NCBI GenBank assembly: GCA_015680685.1 | Contig: MNCI01005798.1 | Coordinates: forward strand, 166,051 to 230,050 | Origin: Gnetum montanum | Lineage: Eukaryota; Streptophyta; Gnetopsida; Gnetales; Gnetaceae | DNA: 64,000 bases | Direction of reading: 5' to 3' | Part shown: one piece after another, positions 24,776-37,065 of the stretch | How positions within the stretch are numbered: position 1 is the stretch's first letter | How the letters are laid out: each line of letters starts with the position of its first letter | Translations under genes and position numbers: made by a program | Notes under the pieces: generated by a model | Database searches by the model: none | The model's input: only the letters and a program-made list of their open reading frames with translations | What the model was told of the DNA's origin: nothing

Positions 24776-26949
24776 AAAAGTCAAATTTCAACTAGGAGAT
24801 AAGCTCCTCTAATAAAACCCCATGCACATACCTCAACAAACTAAGTTTTAGATGTTGTGGGAAGGGCATTACATCATTTATGAAACCTTTCCTTCTGGGG
24901 CCATGTTAATCTACAAATCTAAGAGCCCAAACAAAAAGTAGCTAGTTAGCACATAACAAGTCAAACCTTTCCATGAGCTTAAGCAAGCCAGTGCAACAAA
25001 TGTTTCATTAGATGGACAACCACACTTAATCTTTTAGATCTCCTCCTTTCAACTTATTTGCAAGGGAGATGGCCATCCATGCTAATCATTATAATGACTC
25101 CTTTATTTTTCATCTTTTGTTTTATAGGTTTTTGTTTTACACCTTGTTATTTTTACAACCTTTTGTTTTGTGCCTTCTTTATATAATACCTTTTTGTTTT
25201 TAATTTATTAATTTTTTCCAATTTTTATTTTACAACATCATTAGTACGTTTTATTTTTCTTAAATATTTTACAATATCTTATATAGTTTTCTTTATTTTG
25301 GTGTGATTTTCTTATTTTGTTCTAATAATAATGTGCCTTATTGCCAATTGGGTATAGTGTATTTTGCTTGATGTGGGCATGTGCTATCTGGTTATTTGAT
25401 TGTTTGTGTCTAGATTCTAGCTTTGAATTTTGTTACTGACAACTAAGACATGGTTTCTTTTTCATGAAATAGGCAATGAGTCCACAACATCCACCCATCC
25501 ATAAACTCTATGATTTTCCTTAAGTAAAACTTTAACAAACTTATGACCTTGGTAGTTTCTGAACTTGGAAAGGATTCAAAGGTTTGAACAAGGTGTGACA
25601 TCAAGGGGACTCAATACTTTTTGTACTCTTCTACTTGGATGCATGGGTTTTTTCATGGATTTCTTACCATTCCATGCCAACCAATAATAGAAAGTTGAAT
25701 AATACTTTGCATGGTGTGGTCCTCATCCAAAAATTCAAAAGTAAAAAAAATGATGGGAATTCAAAGCACACTACTTAGATAAAATAAATAGGCTATAAGC
25801 ACTAGCTATGGAACTAAAAATACATGTTACCCATGCCTGAAGATCCCCTCTAACTAAGGTACTTCCTAACTTCCTACTTTTCTTTTTTTCTTAAATAGGA
25901 AATAGTGGTTATTTTGTGGGACCACTCTTATATCTCAAGGGGGTGGACTAGTCTTAGAGTGGTGATGCAAAGGCACTGAACATGGTTGATTTTTTTCTAG
26001 ACTAAGAATGGATTCTATTAGATCATTTAACAAAAAAATTCATGAGGGACTTCATGTAACCTTAATTAAGAACTCCATTCCACTTTCCCTCTCTCATCCA
26101 TCTATGCTTTCCATAACTCACCTCACTACTAATGTTTATGTCCTTGTTCAATGTTTTGGTTTGATGTTTCAAAATTCTTAGGTAGTTTCTTCTGGGTTTT
26201 TGCACTTAAATTTCCATAACCATTAATCACCCATGGGATCCATGGACCCGTTGGTTTGAGGATATGCAAGGGCAACAATGGGCATCTACCTACTTTGGGA
26301 AGGATCCACTTACATATCTTTTGGTTGAATTAGTTAAGTTCTTTATTGTTAGGCATTCTTACAATCAAATCCTTTTGTATGTTCCATCAATGACATCCAA
26401 TTATGTAGATCTTCATAATGTTTTTCAGTGAAATCCTCTTTTTTTTGTTATGAATTCTTTAACCCTTTTCAAGCATTTCATGGCAATTGGGCTTTTCAGA
26501 ATTTAATAATGGACTGCTTATCCATTTCATCCTATTTTTCAGTCTTTCCGCAAATGTTATTAAAAGAATAAATTTTCCATAATCACAACTTACCCAACTG
26601 TAACTACCAATGAGAGAAGGTATCTAAAAGCTATAAGTTACACATTGCACACTAATTCATGATTTTGTTTTGATTGTAGTGGAAAGTGTGGACTTGAGGT
26701 AAGACTATCTTCACCAAGGAATCAACAATAGAACCATGTGATGAGGCTCCTTCATGATCATTGAATATTCTCTCTCATTCTTTAGCTACCAAAGGAGTTG
26801 GATGTCAGTTTCTACTAGGGTGTTTAATTCTATTATCATGAAAATCTAATTTTGTAAAAGATTGTAAATCCATGCACTTGGGCACTTAGAATCTATATAT
26901 CTTGTCTAAGTTAGTTTGCATGTTAGTCAATAATTTCATATCTTTCTAA
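24776..26949 (+). other. element A 3' non-coding region (post-integrase), first part
   Basis: Resumes the element A sequence after the fold-back unit. It is homologous to the reverse complement of 28000-30060 in element B throughout (for example the GTTGTGGGAAGG block near 24860 and the ATCCACCCATCCA block near 25490). It is T-rich at 25090-25330 with repeated TTTTGTTTT runs and has no sustained frame. It ends at about 26949, where B was inserted. Confidence 0.7.
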
Positions 26950-27824
26950 TGTGCGATGAGGTACCCATACGCCCAATCATATGAATCACTAAGGCATTTA
27001 CATGTGATCTGGTCAAATTCCATGGAACTATAGTTTTCTAGTGCATTAGTTCTTCTATGAAGTAAAATGGGTGTTGAGAACATTTTTTGTCTTCCCAACT
27101 ACACTTGTGAACCTCAAGCATATGGTTTAAGTGTAATTGAGGTACATGATTTTTATCATTTTATGTTTATAAATTTAATTGCTTACAACAAGAATGAGAG
27201 GTAGAGTAATTTAAAATCTAATTCATTTACTACCTAGCTAGCCTAACACAAGTACCTATCCCACTTTCTTGGACACATCCTAAACACATATAGTCCCACT
27301 GGGTTACCAAACGTTAAGTGTTTTTGGGTTGTTAAGCACTATATGTATGCTCAAAGTAGTCGTACTTGTGTTCATTCACAATTGAAAATTAATTACTTAA
27401 TTTAAAGGCATTAAAGTAAAGTGCATAAAAATAAAGTGCATTAAAGAAAATATTAATCTATTCTCAGTGCCGCAAGGATTATTAAAAGGGTTCATCTTTA
27501 TTCTTGTTACATTGTTGTGCTCAAGTACATCAGTGCTTGAATAAAGATCCATACACACTCAAGCTCCTGCTACGAGGACTCAAAAATATTCTAACTTTGA
27601 AGAAAACAGAATACAATAGCTTCACTACTCTATGCAAAAACTATGAAAAACTCAACTAAAAACTTATGAAAATTGTGAGCCCAAAAGCTATATTTATAGG
27701 CCAACATATACCCCACAATATTGGATATTTAACATCACATCCTAGGCTTCAACACCAAGTATCTAATGTTTAGGCTTTAATATCATATACTTGATATTAG
27801 ATCTAGACAAAACATGATTCATCA
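26950..27824 (-). mobile_element. 3' LTR of element B
   Basis: On the minus strand it starts TGATGAATCATG at 27824 and ends CCTCATCGCA(CA) near 26950. It pairs with 36112-36989 over its whole length, including the shared stretch around TGAATCACTAAGGCA and the TATA box at 27698-27689. Both copies carry GATATT/GATATC-like motifs near 27720-27800. Confidence 0.82.
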
Positions 27825-27834
27825 TACCCCCGTG
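27825..27834 (-). promoter_or_regulatory. polypurine tract of element B
   Basis: On the minus strand CACGGGGGTA immediately precedes the LTR start TGATGAATC. The equivalent in A is CATGGGGGTA at 37056-37065. This is the plus-strand DNA primer site of reverse transcription. Confidence 0.7.
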
Positions 27835-30062
27835 ACTGAATGAAAACTCATCCTTAAGTAAAGAAGAGGAGGAACAAGTTTCTTACAAGATATTGGGAAG
27901 GTATGGGATTATTGACTAACATACAAATTGACTCAGATGGAACCAAATAGACTCTAAGTGTCCAAGTGTATGGATTTACAATCTTTTACAAAATTGGATG
28001 TTCATGATAAGAGAAGAGAGCATCCTAATCAAAATTGAAATCCAACTCCTCTAGTAGCTAAAGAGCAAGGAAGAAGATTCAACAATCATGAATGGTCCTT
28101 GTCATGTGGTACTACTGCATCATCCTTAGTATAGATAGTCTCACTTCTAGTCCATTTTTCCCACTACAATTACAACAAAATCATGAATTAGTATGCAATG
28201 TGTAACACATAGCTGTTAAGTACCTTATCTTGTTAGTGGTTACACTCGGCTAGGTGGTGATTGTGGTAGATTGATTCTTTTAGAGTGTTAGTGGGAAGAC
28301 AGAAAAATAGGGTAAAATAGATAGGTAGTCCATTAAATTTGAAAAAGTTCAAACAAGATGAAATGCTTGAAGAAGGTTTAAGAATTCACAATAGTAACAA
28401 TAAGAGGTTTCACTAAAAAATGTTGTCAATATGCACACAATTGGATGTCATTGATGAGGTAAACAAATTAATTTAATTATAAGGATGTCTAGGGCTAAAT
28501 AACTTAACTAATCCAACTAAACGATATGCAAGTGGATCCTCCCCAAAGTAGGCATAGGCCTTTTATTACCCTTACATAACTTCAAACCAAGGAGTCCATG
28601 GGCTCCATGGATAATTAATGGTTATGGAAGGTTAAGTATAAAAACCTGGAAGAAACTATCTAAGAATTTAGACCCTTCAAATTAGGACATTGAACAAGAA
28701 CATGAAACCAATAGTGAGGTGAGACATGGAAAGCATAGGTGGAAGAGAGAGTGTGTGAGTGGAATGGAGTTCTTGATTAAGGTCACATGAAGTCCCTTGT
28801 GAATTTTATGGTTAAATGACCTGATAAAATCCATCCTTAGTCTAGACCAAAACCAACCACGTTTAATGACTTTGCATCGCCATTCTAAGACCAGTCCACC
28901 CCCTTGAGACACAAGAGTGTATCCACAGAACAACCACTATTCCTAATTAGAGAGGTAAAGAGAAGTAGGAAGGGAGGAAGGGCCTTAGTTAGAAAGGACC
29001 TTTAGGCATGGGTAACATGTCTTTCTAGTCCCATAACTAGTGCTTGTAGCCCATTTATTTTTTCTAAGGGATGTGCTTTGAATTCCCATAATTTTTTTAA
29101 AATGGAAACAACACCATGTAAAGACTTATTCAACTTTCTTTATTGGCCAACACAAAATGGTAAGAAATCCATGAAAACACACATGCACCTAAGTAAGTAG
29201 AAAAGCACAAAGAGTACTGAATCCCCTTGAAGTCATACCTTTTTCAAACCTTTGAATCCTTTTCAAATCCAGAAACTACCAAAGTTACAAATTCATTAAA
29301 TTTTTATTAATGAAAAAGGGACTAGACATTTCTAGAACAAGGAAAACCATAGAGTTTGTGGATGGGTGGATGTTGTGGACTTACTTCCTGTTGCATGAAA
29401 AGAGACCATGTCCTCTTTATCAACAACAAAATTCAAAGCTAGAATCCATACAACAATAATCAAATGACTAAATAGTATGTATCCACATCAATTAAATCAC
29501 ACTGTGCCCAGTTAGAAATAAGATGCTTATTATTAAAACAAGATAAGAAAATCACATACTAATAAAGAAAAGTATATAAGAAATTTTAAAATATTAAAGA
29601 AGAAGAAAACATACTAACGATGTTGTAAAACAAAAAATTTGAAAAATTAATACTATAGAAAATAAAGAGTGTAAAATAAAGAATGTGTAAAATAAAAAGT
29701 TGTAAAAAAATGTGTAAAACAAAAATATGGAAAATTGAGGAGTTGCTTATATGGTTAGCATGGATAGCCATCTCCCCCAAGACTAAGTTGAAAGGTGGAG
29801 ATCTAAAATATTGAGCATAGTTATCCATCCGATGAGGTGTTTGTTGTATTAGCTAGCTTATGCTCATGGAAAGGTTTGACTTGTTGTATGTTAACTAGCT
29901 ATTTCTTATTTGGGCTCTCAAGTTTGTAGATCATCATGGCCCTAGAAGAGAAAGTTTCATAAATGATGTAAGGTCCTTCCCACAACATTTGGAACTTAGT
30001 TCATTAAGGCATATGTGCGGGATTCTAGTAGAGAACCTTATCCCCTAGTGGAAATTTGACTT
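27835..30062 (-). other. element B 3' non-coding region
   Basis: Between integrase and polypurine tract. It matches A (24776-26949 plus 36990-37055) along its length and has no sustained frame in either copy. The small open frames (28682-28933, 29586-29828) are not shared with A as frames. A/T-rich runs with TTTTTACA-like spacing lie at 29590-29730. Confidence 0.6.
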
Positions 30063-31160
30063 TCCTAATTTTAATTTCATGGAGCTTTTTGTTGAATGTC
30101 TTTTGCAACACATTAGATGACACAACCACTAATTGATTTTTTTCTAGCAAGTTGAGATTCATTAATCTTTCTTTTTGTGCTAGACTTAAGTCAAGGTTGA
30201 GGTCATAGGCTGTTGAAAGTGTATGAAGCTCGAATTAAATAGGAAGTGTTGGTAATTTTCCATACACAAGCTCATAGGGAGAGTATCCTATAGGAAGTTT
30301 CCATGTTGAGTGATAGTCCCAAAGGGCATCATTGAGTTTTGTGCTCCGGTATTTCCTATACTTGCTAATAGTTCTTGTTTAGAATCCTTGTGATTTTCCT
30401 ATTGGTAACCTTAGCTTGACCATTGGCTTGGGGATAGTAGGGTGTTGTGAGTTTATGTTCAACCCTCAAGCATATCATGAGCTTCCAAAAGGTAGTGCCT
30501 ATAAATTGAGTTTTATTATTAGAAATTAATGCACATGGCACACCAAACCTATAAACAACATTTTTTTATACAAACTAAGTAATAGTAGAAGATGTACAAT
30601 TGATGACAACTGCTACCTCTACTCATTTTGTACAATAGTCAATAGTGACTATAATGTATGCCTTTCCATTTGACATGGGTGTGATGGGACCCATGAAATC
30701 AATGCCCTAGATGTTAAAGGATTCCAATGGTTGGATCCATTACTAAGGTCCCTCCATTCAAGCAATCATTCTATCATCTTGTTGGCAATGTTCACAAGAC
30801 TATACATATTGGTGAGCATCCCTATAGATTGTTGGCTAGTAGTACCCTGCCATTAGGATTTTAATGAATGTGCATCTTCTAGAATAGGGGTACCCACAAG
30901 GACCTTCATGAGCATCTTGAAGAACATGCAGTTGATCAACATCAAGGACACACCATTGAATGAAGGCATCAACACACACCTTGTAGAGGTGTCCATTGAT
31001 CTCCATGAACCATTTTACTTGGTGAAGAAACTATTCTTTCTTCTAGTGGTCCAACCTTTGTGGCATCTCTTAGGTGAGAATGCCATCATACCATTTATGC
31101 TCATTGGGAAATTATTCAATTATAGCTCTAGTAAAGAGGAGTTCATTAAGAAACATATTA
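30063..31160 (-). pseudogene. element B integrase
   Basis: Minus-strand counterpart of the integrase of A. HEGPCGYPYSRRCTFIKIL and SCEHCQQDD near 30900-30780 form a zinc-binding region (one His lost). The core has GIDFMGPITPMSNGKAYIIV near 30690-30630. GVPCALISNNKTQFIG near 30545-30500 has Asn in place of the second catalytic Asp, and TNRKITRIL near 30410 has Lys in place of the Glu. With two of three catalytic acids lost and many stops it is inactive. C-terminal sequence runs to about 30063. Confidence 0.76.
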
Positions 31161-31237
31161 GATAGTGGATTCTCCTCCTCTTTGTTGTCCTATGATAACT
31201 GAGACAAGTGGTTAGCAACCACATTATCAATGCCCTT

Positions 31238-31504
31238 TCAATCTACCATCATAATATTGAATTCCTGTAAGATCACTAGCCACCATATGATGCGGGGGCT
31301 CACCGTTGGCTTGTTCAATAGAAAGCAGATGGCATTGTGATTGGTGTGCACAAACACTTTGTATCCAAGCACATAGTGCCTAAACTTCTCTAAATAAAAC
31401 ACCATTTCCATCAATTCTTTTTTTGTGACAGTGTAGTTCAATTGTGCACCCATAATGCTTTGGTTAGTGCAATGGATGTAGTATGGAAGTTTCTTATCAT
31501 CCAT
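31238..31504 (-). pseudogene. element B RNase H, open segment
   Basis: An 88-codon uninterrupted piece of the RNase H domain: DDKKLPYYIHCTNQSIMGAQ, LNYTVTKKELMEMVF (Glu kept), KFRHYVLGYKVFVHTNHNAI (Asn where the conserved TDH motif has Asp), then PRIIWWLVILQEFNI. It is co-linear with 22006-22260 of element A. The domain begins a little upstream, near 31560, in a broken frame. Confidence 0.78.
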
Positions 31505-31559
31505 CTACTTATGCATGGCTCTCAAGGCATAATTCAATGTATTTATCATGACATAAAAT

Positions 31560-32560
31560 GGTTTGGACCAATTGAGTGCTTGTAGAATTAGAGTTTCTAC
31601 AGGTTTCTCCTTTAGTTGCTAGAATGCTCTTTCACATTTTGTGGTCTAAATAAATGGAGAATATTTCTTTGTTAGCTCAACCAATGGTTTTGTGATCTTA
31701 AAGAAATTCTGAATGAATTGTCAATAGTAGCCAATATGTCCAAGGAATTACTAAACATCTTTGATAGTTTTTGGCTAGCAATTAATTCCTTGGATTTCCC
31801 TAATTTTTTCGAGGTCGACCTCAATTCTTGCTTGTGATATTTTGTGCCCTAACACAATGCCTTCCTAGATCATCAGATGACTCTTTTGCCAATTGAGCCA
31901 TAAGTTGGTTTCAACATATCATTTTAGTACTTGCTCAAGGTGGTCCAAGGCTTACTTAAATGTAGCTCCATAAGTGGAGAAGTCATCCATCAAGACTTCC
32001 ATTCCAATCCCAATTTTCTATTGAAAAATTCCTAAAAGCAAGTTTTGAAATGTTGTAGGGGCATTGCATAGACAAAACAACATCTTGTTATATGCAAAAG
32101 TCCCTCAAGGACTTGTGAATGTTATTTTGGCTTGGTCCTCTAATGTGATTTGGATTTAGTTATAGCCACTATAACCATCCAAAAAATTATAGTAGTAATG
32201 TCCAAATATTATGTCTAACACCTAATCAACAAATGGTAATGGAAAATGATCCTTGAATGTTGCCATATTTAGCAACCCAAAATTGATGCAGACCCACCAC
32301 TTGCCAACTTTCTTGGGCACAATAATGAGTGGACTAACCTACTTGCTATCTATAATGGGATAGATAAACCCTGCCTTAAGGATTTGTTCAATTTCCTTCT
32401 TGATGAGCTACTTCAGTTTAGGGTTTAATAGCCTTTGTGATTACCTCTTTGGCTTCATGGCTAGATTAGTGTAGACGCAATGCTGGCATATCTTAGGATC
32501 AATCCCTATGAGTTCAAGATATGACCAAGCAAAAGTTGCTGACCATTTTTCCAACTACAT
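31560..32560 (-). pseudogene. element B reverse transcriptase
   Basis: In order on the minus strand: AMKPKR near 32460, IIVPKKVGKWWVCINFGLLN near 32330-32275, TFKDHFPLPFVD near 32265-32230, YNFLDGYSGYN near 32195, DQAKITFTSP and GTFAYNKMLFCLCNAPTTFQ near 32140-32050, then VLMDDFSTYGATFK near 31996-31955 with the catalytic Asp pair intact, and NLWLNWQKSHLMI near 31905-31870. It is better preserved than the copy in A, with several stops but few frameshifts. Athila/Tat-type motifs are as in A. Confidence 0.84.
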
Positions 32561-32999
32561 TCAATAGCATATTTTTCTATTCTGGAGCAAGATTAGAATT
32601 GATTATGACTAGCTTCTCATTTTTTAAGAATAACTATTCCATTCCAGCTAATAGAGCTTTTAATTCAAGGGGCTCTTGCTTGAAATTTTAGGAATTTCCA
32701 ACTCTCCCCAATACATATCATCATTTGCATCATTAGAGAGTTGGTGATGAACTTTCTCTAGTTCATCCATGCCTACAACATATGTGCATATTAGGCTCTT
32801 AGTCAATTCCATGCAAAGTATGCTATCTTGAAATCAATAGTCAACCATTGGGTGCTATCTTATTTTGTGACTGTTCTATACAAACACCTTTGAAGTTCTA
32901 ATTTTTGTGCACACTAATTTCATGCAAAAATGGATGCTTTTTTCACAGCCCAACATTTCTACACATAATTTCATCCTATATCATTGTACGCAATGCATG

Positions 33000-33400
33000 A
33001 AACTCACTTCTTCTCAATCTTCCCCAATGCATTTTCTTTAGATATTTCCAAGCAAAGATCTTTGATGCCCATTTTTGCATCAATGGTACTTAGCCATGTC
33101 CTTCCCATGATGATTAGGAAGTCCCTTTTACAATTATCCACCTTGATCACTAGTAAATAAACAAGATAAGACCACCCACAAATAGTAATTGCAATTTCTT
33201 CTACTAGTCCCAATGGAACAGTGACGGACTAGTATGCCAGTTCGAATCTAATGTTACTCTTTTTTAGAGGAGGTAGGTTCCATGTAGCGTATATCTCATG
33301 AGAAATTAGATTAACAATAGAACCTAAGTCAAGAAGAGCTTTGCATGGTTCATTCTCAACAATCTACAAGTAAATAAGAGGACTTCTAGGATTTGCTAAT
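33000..33400 (-). pseudogene. element B protease
   Basis: The active-site stretch ALLDLGSIVNLISHEIY is at about 33338-33288 on the minus strand, with Asp intact. After a stop the flap and second half are open at 33213-33004: GLVEEIAITICGWSYLVYLL, DFLIIMGRTWLSTIDAKMGI. Same layout as 20160-20640 of element A. Confidence 0.76.
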
Positions 33401-35875
33401 TTCCTAGGAAGGTTTCCAACATGAATCCAATCAGATACGACATAAGTAACCATCACAATATGGATCCTAGGAAATGTTTGGTTTGAAGGGGACTCAAACG
33501 AAGTTGATATAGAGGAATACAAAGGAACAAGGTTGTTAGCCGTAGGTGTATTTGAGGGCTTAGGTAGACTGTGGGGTTGAAAGAAAGATCTTTTCTTTGA
33601 TTGAGTCTTCAACCCACTCAATTGATGAACCCGTTGTAGATTAATAGCCTTAGTAGTGTTGCATTATTGTGGTTGAGCTAGTAGTTTATCCTAAAAAGGT
33701 GGAGTAGGTGGTAGTTTTGTGGAGGGAGGAGGAAGATGTGCAAGAATAGGAGAAGGATAAGGGTAAGAGGTGATATCCCTTCTTACATGTGGAGAATGGG
33801 TTTGATAATAATTAGAATGGTGATAGTGAGATTGGAAAGTAGAAACATAACTAGAAGAGTCACGTGGAGACAAGGGTTGTTAAACGTAGTACCCATATGG
33901 ATTAGGTTATCTGTAAGGGTATTGCTACCTTGGAGGTGCCAATGCCCATGATTATGGTTTTTGCCACTGTTGATATTGCTCATATGGTTGTGGTGGAATT
34001 CCACTTGGATAATATTGTTGTTATTAGTAGAATTGTCTAGAATTGCCTTGAGGATAAGGTAATATTTTGGATGTTTATCTTTGTGCAAGTTGTGAATACA
34101 AAGCATACACCTTAGACTCCTATAAGTGTGACATGATGGGGTAACATCTCTTAGAATATTCATACTAGCAGATGTCACACCCACCATCATCATCTGATTT
34201 GGTTCTTGCAACTTCTTCTATTGCAATAATCTTACCCATACCTCTTTGATAGGTATGTTCAGCTTCCTTGCACCTTCTGTGCTCATGATCACTACCTTGT
34301 TCTTAGGACTCTTTAGAAGTTTTTTAGATAGCTTGAAATCTGCTATCCATGGAGTCCCATAACTAATCAACCTTGGCTATGATTTTAGATTGAAATTTTT
34401 GAAATGGCAAGGTTTTTCTAATCACTACCTCATCAAGTGATGATTCTTCCTCACTATCATAGAATCAAACCTTCCTCTTACAAATGGAAGAATCACGATA
34501 GTACTCTTCTACACTTTCTATTTTTCTTAATTCACCTTCTTCTTTAGCTACTTGCTCAATCAATCTTTGGATCTAACATGTGCTTAATTCTACTAGCCAC
34601 CCTTACGCATAGACAACAAGGGTTCTCCTCATTTCAAATCAAAGCCCATCTACAGTGTGGTGAAGTTGGTCGAATTAAGAATAACCATGAACGAAACATC
34701 TATGCATTAAGGAATATTATCAATTAATGGTAGCTTTCAAAGGTTCATGTGTTCCTTGTTTCCATCCTTACATCTGCCTTCTCAAGTTGGACACTCTAGA
34801 GTACATTTGATATTTATCATTAAAAAATTCAAGCATTTTACTCCATCGTCTACTAGATTTTTGTTCTAAGGATCGATACCAGTTCTCTTCTTCTTTAATG
34901 AGTGTCCTTTGAAATAGCTTAAGATTTTGTCACTCATTTTCTATATTTTGTAAGGCACATGCATCTTGAAAAGCTTAGAGATGGTTCTGTAGATCCAAGT
35001 CATATTCCCCTTCGAATCGAGGGATATTGTTCATGTCTAACCTTTTGATACAACTATCCTTTACATGCCTTGTTGGAATTTGTACCGACTTTGCAATATT
35101 GAGCATACTTTAGGTAGTAAGAAAAGGCTTATCGAGGCCATGGTTATATTGCCTACAATGCCCTCTACTACCCCTTCATTCATGGAAATGTGCCTCTCTT
35201 GAATGTCCACACCCTTCTTCTTGCCTTGCCTGATGATCCCTTCAATCATTTTGGTCCCATCAATCATTTCAATCACCTCCATCATAGTCTCACCCCCTAC
35301 AATTGTGGTCAAAGCCAAAAGAAGAAGATGATGATGAAGGTGAAGATGAAGGATGACTAGCATTGTCATAGTTCTTGCTACCACCTCTTCGATGATCGCA
35401 GCCATGATCACAATCTTGTTTCTTATCTGCATCCCTACCTTAACTTGCCTCTTTGGATCCTTCTTTGTGATTGGATCCATTCTTGCCAAAACTTGTATTG
35501 TAAATTGTGGACTATAGGATTTGGTTTTGACCTCTTTCACCGAAGTCAAAGAGAAAAACTTCACTAAATAAAAATCCCTAGAAAAGGACTCACCATCATT
35601 TTTTTGGTACAGTAAGAATGGGGAATCATTAAATCCTTTCATAGATTCATGATGTTGTTCTAGTTGTCGATCCTATATATGTTATGCCTCAATGGGACAA
35701 TCATCCCTAGCATCAATATCTTGCACAATATACTCAGCATGAAGTTCCTGGAGATCCCATCATGTAAGCATTTGTTGGAGCATTGTAAGAATGGACTGAT
35801 CGGGTAGCAACATGATGTTGCCCTCCATGTCATGCCATCATAGTTGTTCATCTTGGTGTAGGATAAGCATATACC
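33401..35875 (-). pseudogene. element B gag
   Basis: Structural Gag, decayed. From the start near 35870 the N-terminal part is mostly lost. A charged Arg/His/Asp-rich segment lies at 35450-35150. The Gag core lies at 35000-34580: ENWYRSLEQKSSRRWSKMLE, EFFNDKYQMYSRVSNLRRQM, HEPLKATIN, then FDQLHHTVDGL and FEMRRTLVVYA. A coiled linker (KEEGELRKIESVEEYYRDS) is near 34560-34490. A zinc knuckle remnant lies near 34190-34160 (CDIC followed by YEYSKRCYP, with the His lost), then a Gln/Pro/Tyr-rich tail to 33690. The open minus frame 35061-35642 covers part of it in one frame and 33364-33621 the junction to protease. Confidence 0.72.
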
Positions 35876-36092
35876 ACTCAGTATTGTTGAGGCATGGGCT
35901 GATGTACTTTATCAAACTTAGGTGGAGAATCACTACTTTGAGAAGAAGAAATTTTATATTAGAAAATAAAAATGCAATGTGCTTCTAAATATTATTGTAG
36001 TTATTGAAAGTGTGATATGACTCTAAGGTTCAATCCAATGATTTCGAACAATTGCCATTAAATCCTAAATAACACATGTAACAACTAAATGG

Positions 36093-36110
36093 CCCCTAAC
36101 AACGACATCG
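36093..36110 (-). promoter_or_regulatory. primer binding site of element B, eroded tRNA-Asp type
   Basis: Directly inside the 5' LTR end. The minus strand matches the tRNA-Asp primer site at about 10 of 18 bases, and most mismatches are C-to-T or G-to-A transitions. The call depends on its position and on the same site in A and C. Confidence 0.5.
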
Positions 36111-36111
36111 A

Positions 36112-36989
36112 TGATGAGCGACAAGGATCCCTATGCCCTACCATATGAATCACTAAGGCACTTACATGTGATCTGATTGAATTTCATGGACTTATGGTTT
36201 TGTAATGCACTAGTTCTTCTAAGAAGTGAAATGGGCATTGAGAATGTTTGTTGTCTTTCCAACTACACTTGTGAAGCTCAAGGATATGGTTTAAGTGTAA
36301 TTGAGGTACATGATTTTTATCATTTTATGTTTTATAAATTTAATTGCCTACAACAAGAATAAAAGGTAGAGTAATTTAAAATCTAATTCATTTACTGCTT
36401 AGCTAGCCTAACAAAAGTACCTGTCCCACTTTCCTGGACACATCCTAAACACATATAGTCCCCTTGGGTTACCAAACGTTACGCATTTCTGGGTTACTAA
36501 GCACTATATGTATGCTCAAAGTAGTTGTGCTTGTGTTCATTAACAACTGAAAATTAATTACTTAATTTAAATGCATTAAAGTAAAGTGCATGAAAATAAA
36601 GTGCATTAAAGAAAGCATTAATCTATTCTCAGTGTTGCAAGGATTATCAAAAGGATTCGTTTTTATTCCCATCACACTATTATGCTCAAGTACATTAGTG
36701 CTTGAACAAAGATCTGTACACACTTAGACTTCTATTGTGGGCACTCAAAAATATTCTAACTTTGAAGAAAAAAAATTGCAAGAAATTTTCTACTCTATGC
36801 AAGAACTATGAAAAACTCAACTAAAAACTTGTGAAAACTATGAGCCTAAGCACTATATTTATAAGCCAACATATACCCTGTGATATCGAATATTCAACAT
36901 CGCATCCTAGGCTCCGACATCAGGTTTTCAATGTTGAGGCTCCAATATTAGGTGCCTGATATCGGAGTCAATCAAAACATGATTCATGA
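36112..36989 (-). mobile_element. 5' LTR of element B
   Basis: Paired with 26950-27824 end to end. The minus-strand start TGATGAATCATG has become TCATGAATCATG at 36989-36978; the end GCTCATCA is at 36112. It carries a TATA-like TATAAATA near 36863-36856. The open plus frame 36177-36362 inside it is chance. Confidence 0.82.
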
Positions 36990-37065
36990 CTTCTCAATAT
37001 TTTGTAAGGGACTTGTTCCTCCTTTTGTTCACTTGAGGACAAGTTTTCATTTAGTCATGGGGGTA
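36990..37065 (+). mobile_element. last 75 bases of element A internal region, with polypurine tract
   Basis: Resumes A after B: TTCTCAATATTTTGTAAGGG..., a CTTGAGGACAAG stretch and the polypurine tract CATGGGGGTA at 37056-37065, directly before the 3' LTR. It is collinear with 27885-27825 of B (reverse strand). Confidence 0.78.

Larger units (their letters stand above)
26950..36989 (-). mobile_element. Ty3/gypsy element B, complete, nested in element A
   Basis: A full-length minus-strand relative of A: 5' LTR 36989-36112, primer site 36110-36093, gag, protease, RT, RNase H, integrase, a 2.2-kb non-coding 3' region, polypurine tract 27834-27825 and 3' LTR 27824-26950. It sits inside the last 100 bases before the 3' LTR of A: A reads up to 26949 and resumes at 36990 with TTCTCAATATTTTGTAAG, the continuation predicted from B's own copy of that region (near 27885). 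The ends are approximate to a few bases; no clean 5-bp duplication survives, only TTTCT against CTTCT. Confidence 0.82.

Noticed and set aside
33783-34211. 142-codon minus-strand open frame, His/Asn-rich
   Set aside because: Alternate frame of the Gln/Pro/Tyr-rich Gag tail of B; the true frame is collinear with element A at 19440-19800.
35061-35642. 193-codon minus-strand open frame as a separate gene
   Set aside because: It lies wholly in the gag of element B; the charged and Met/Ile-rich segments are the shifted frame of the same Gag linker.
26945-36995. Clean 5-bp target duplication for element B
   Set aside because: Only TTTCT against CTTCT with uncertain LTR ends; not reliable enough to report as a duplication.
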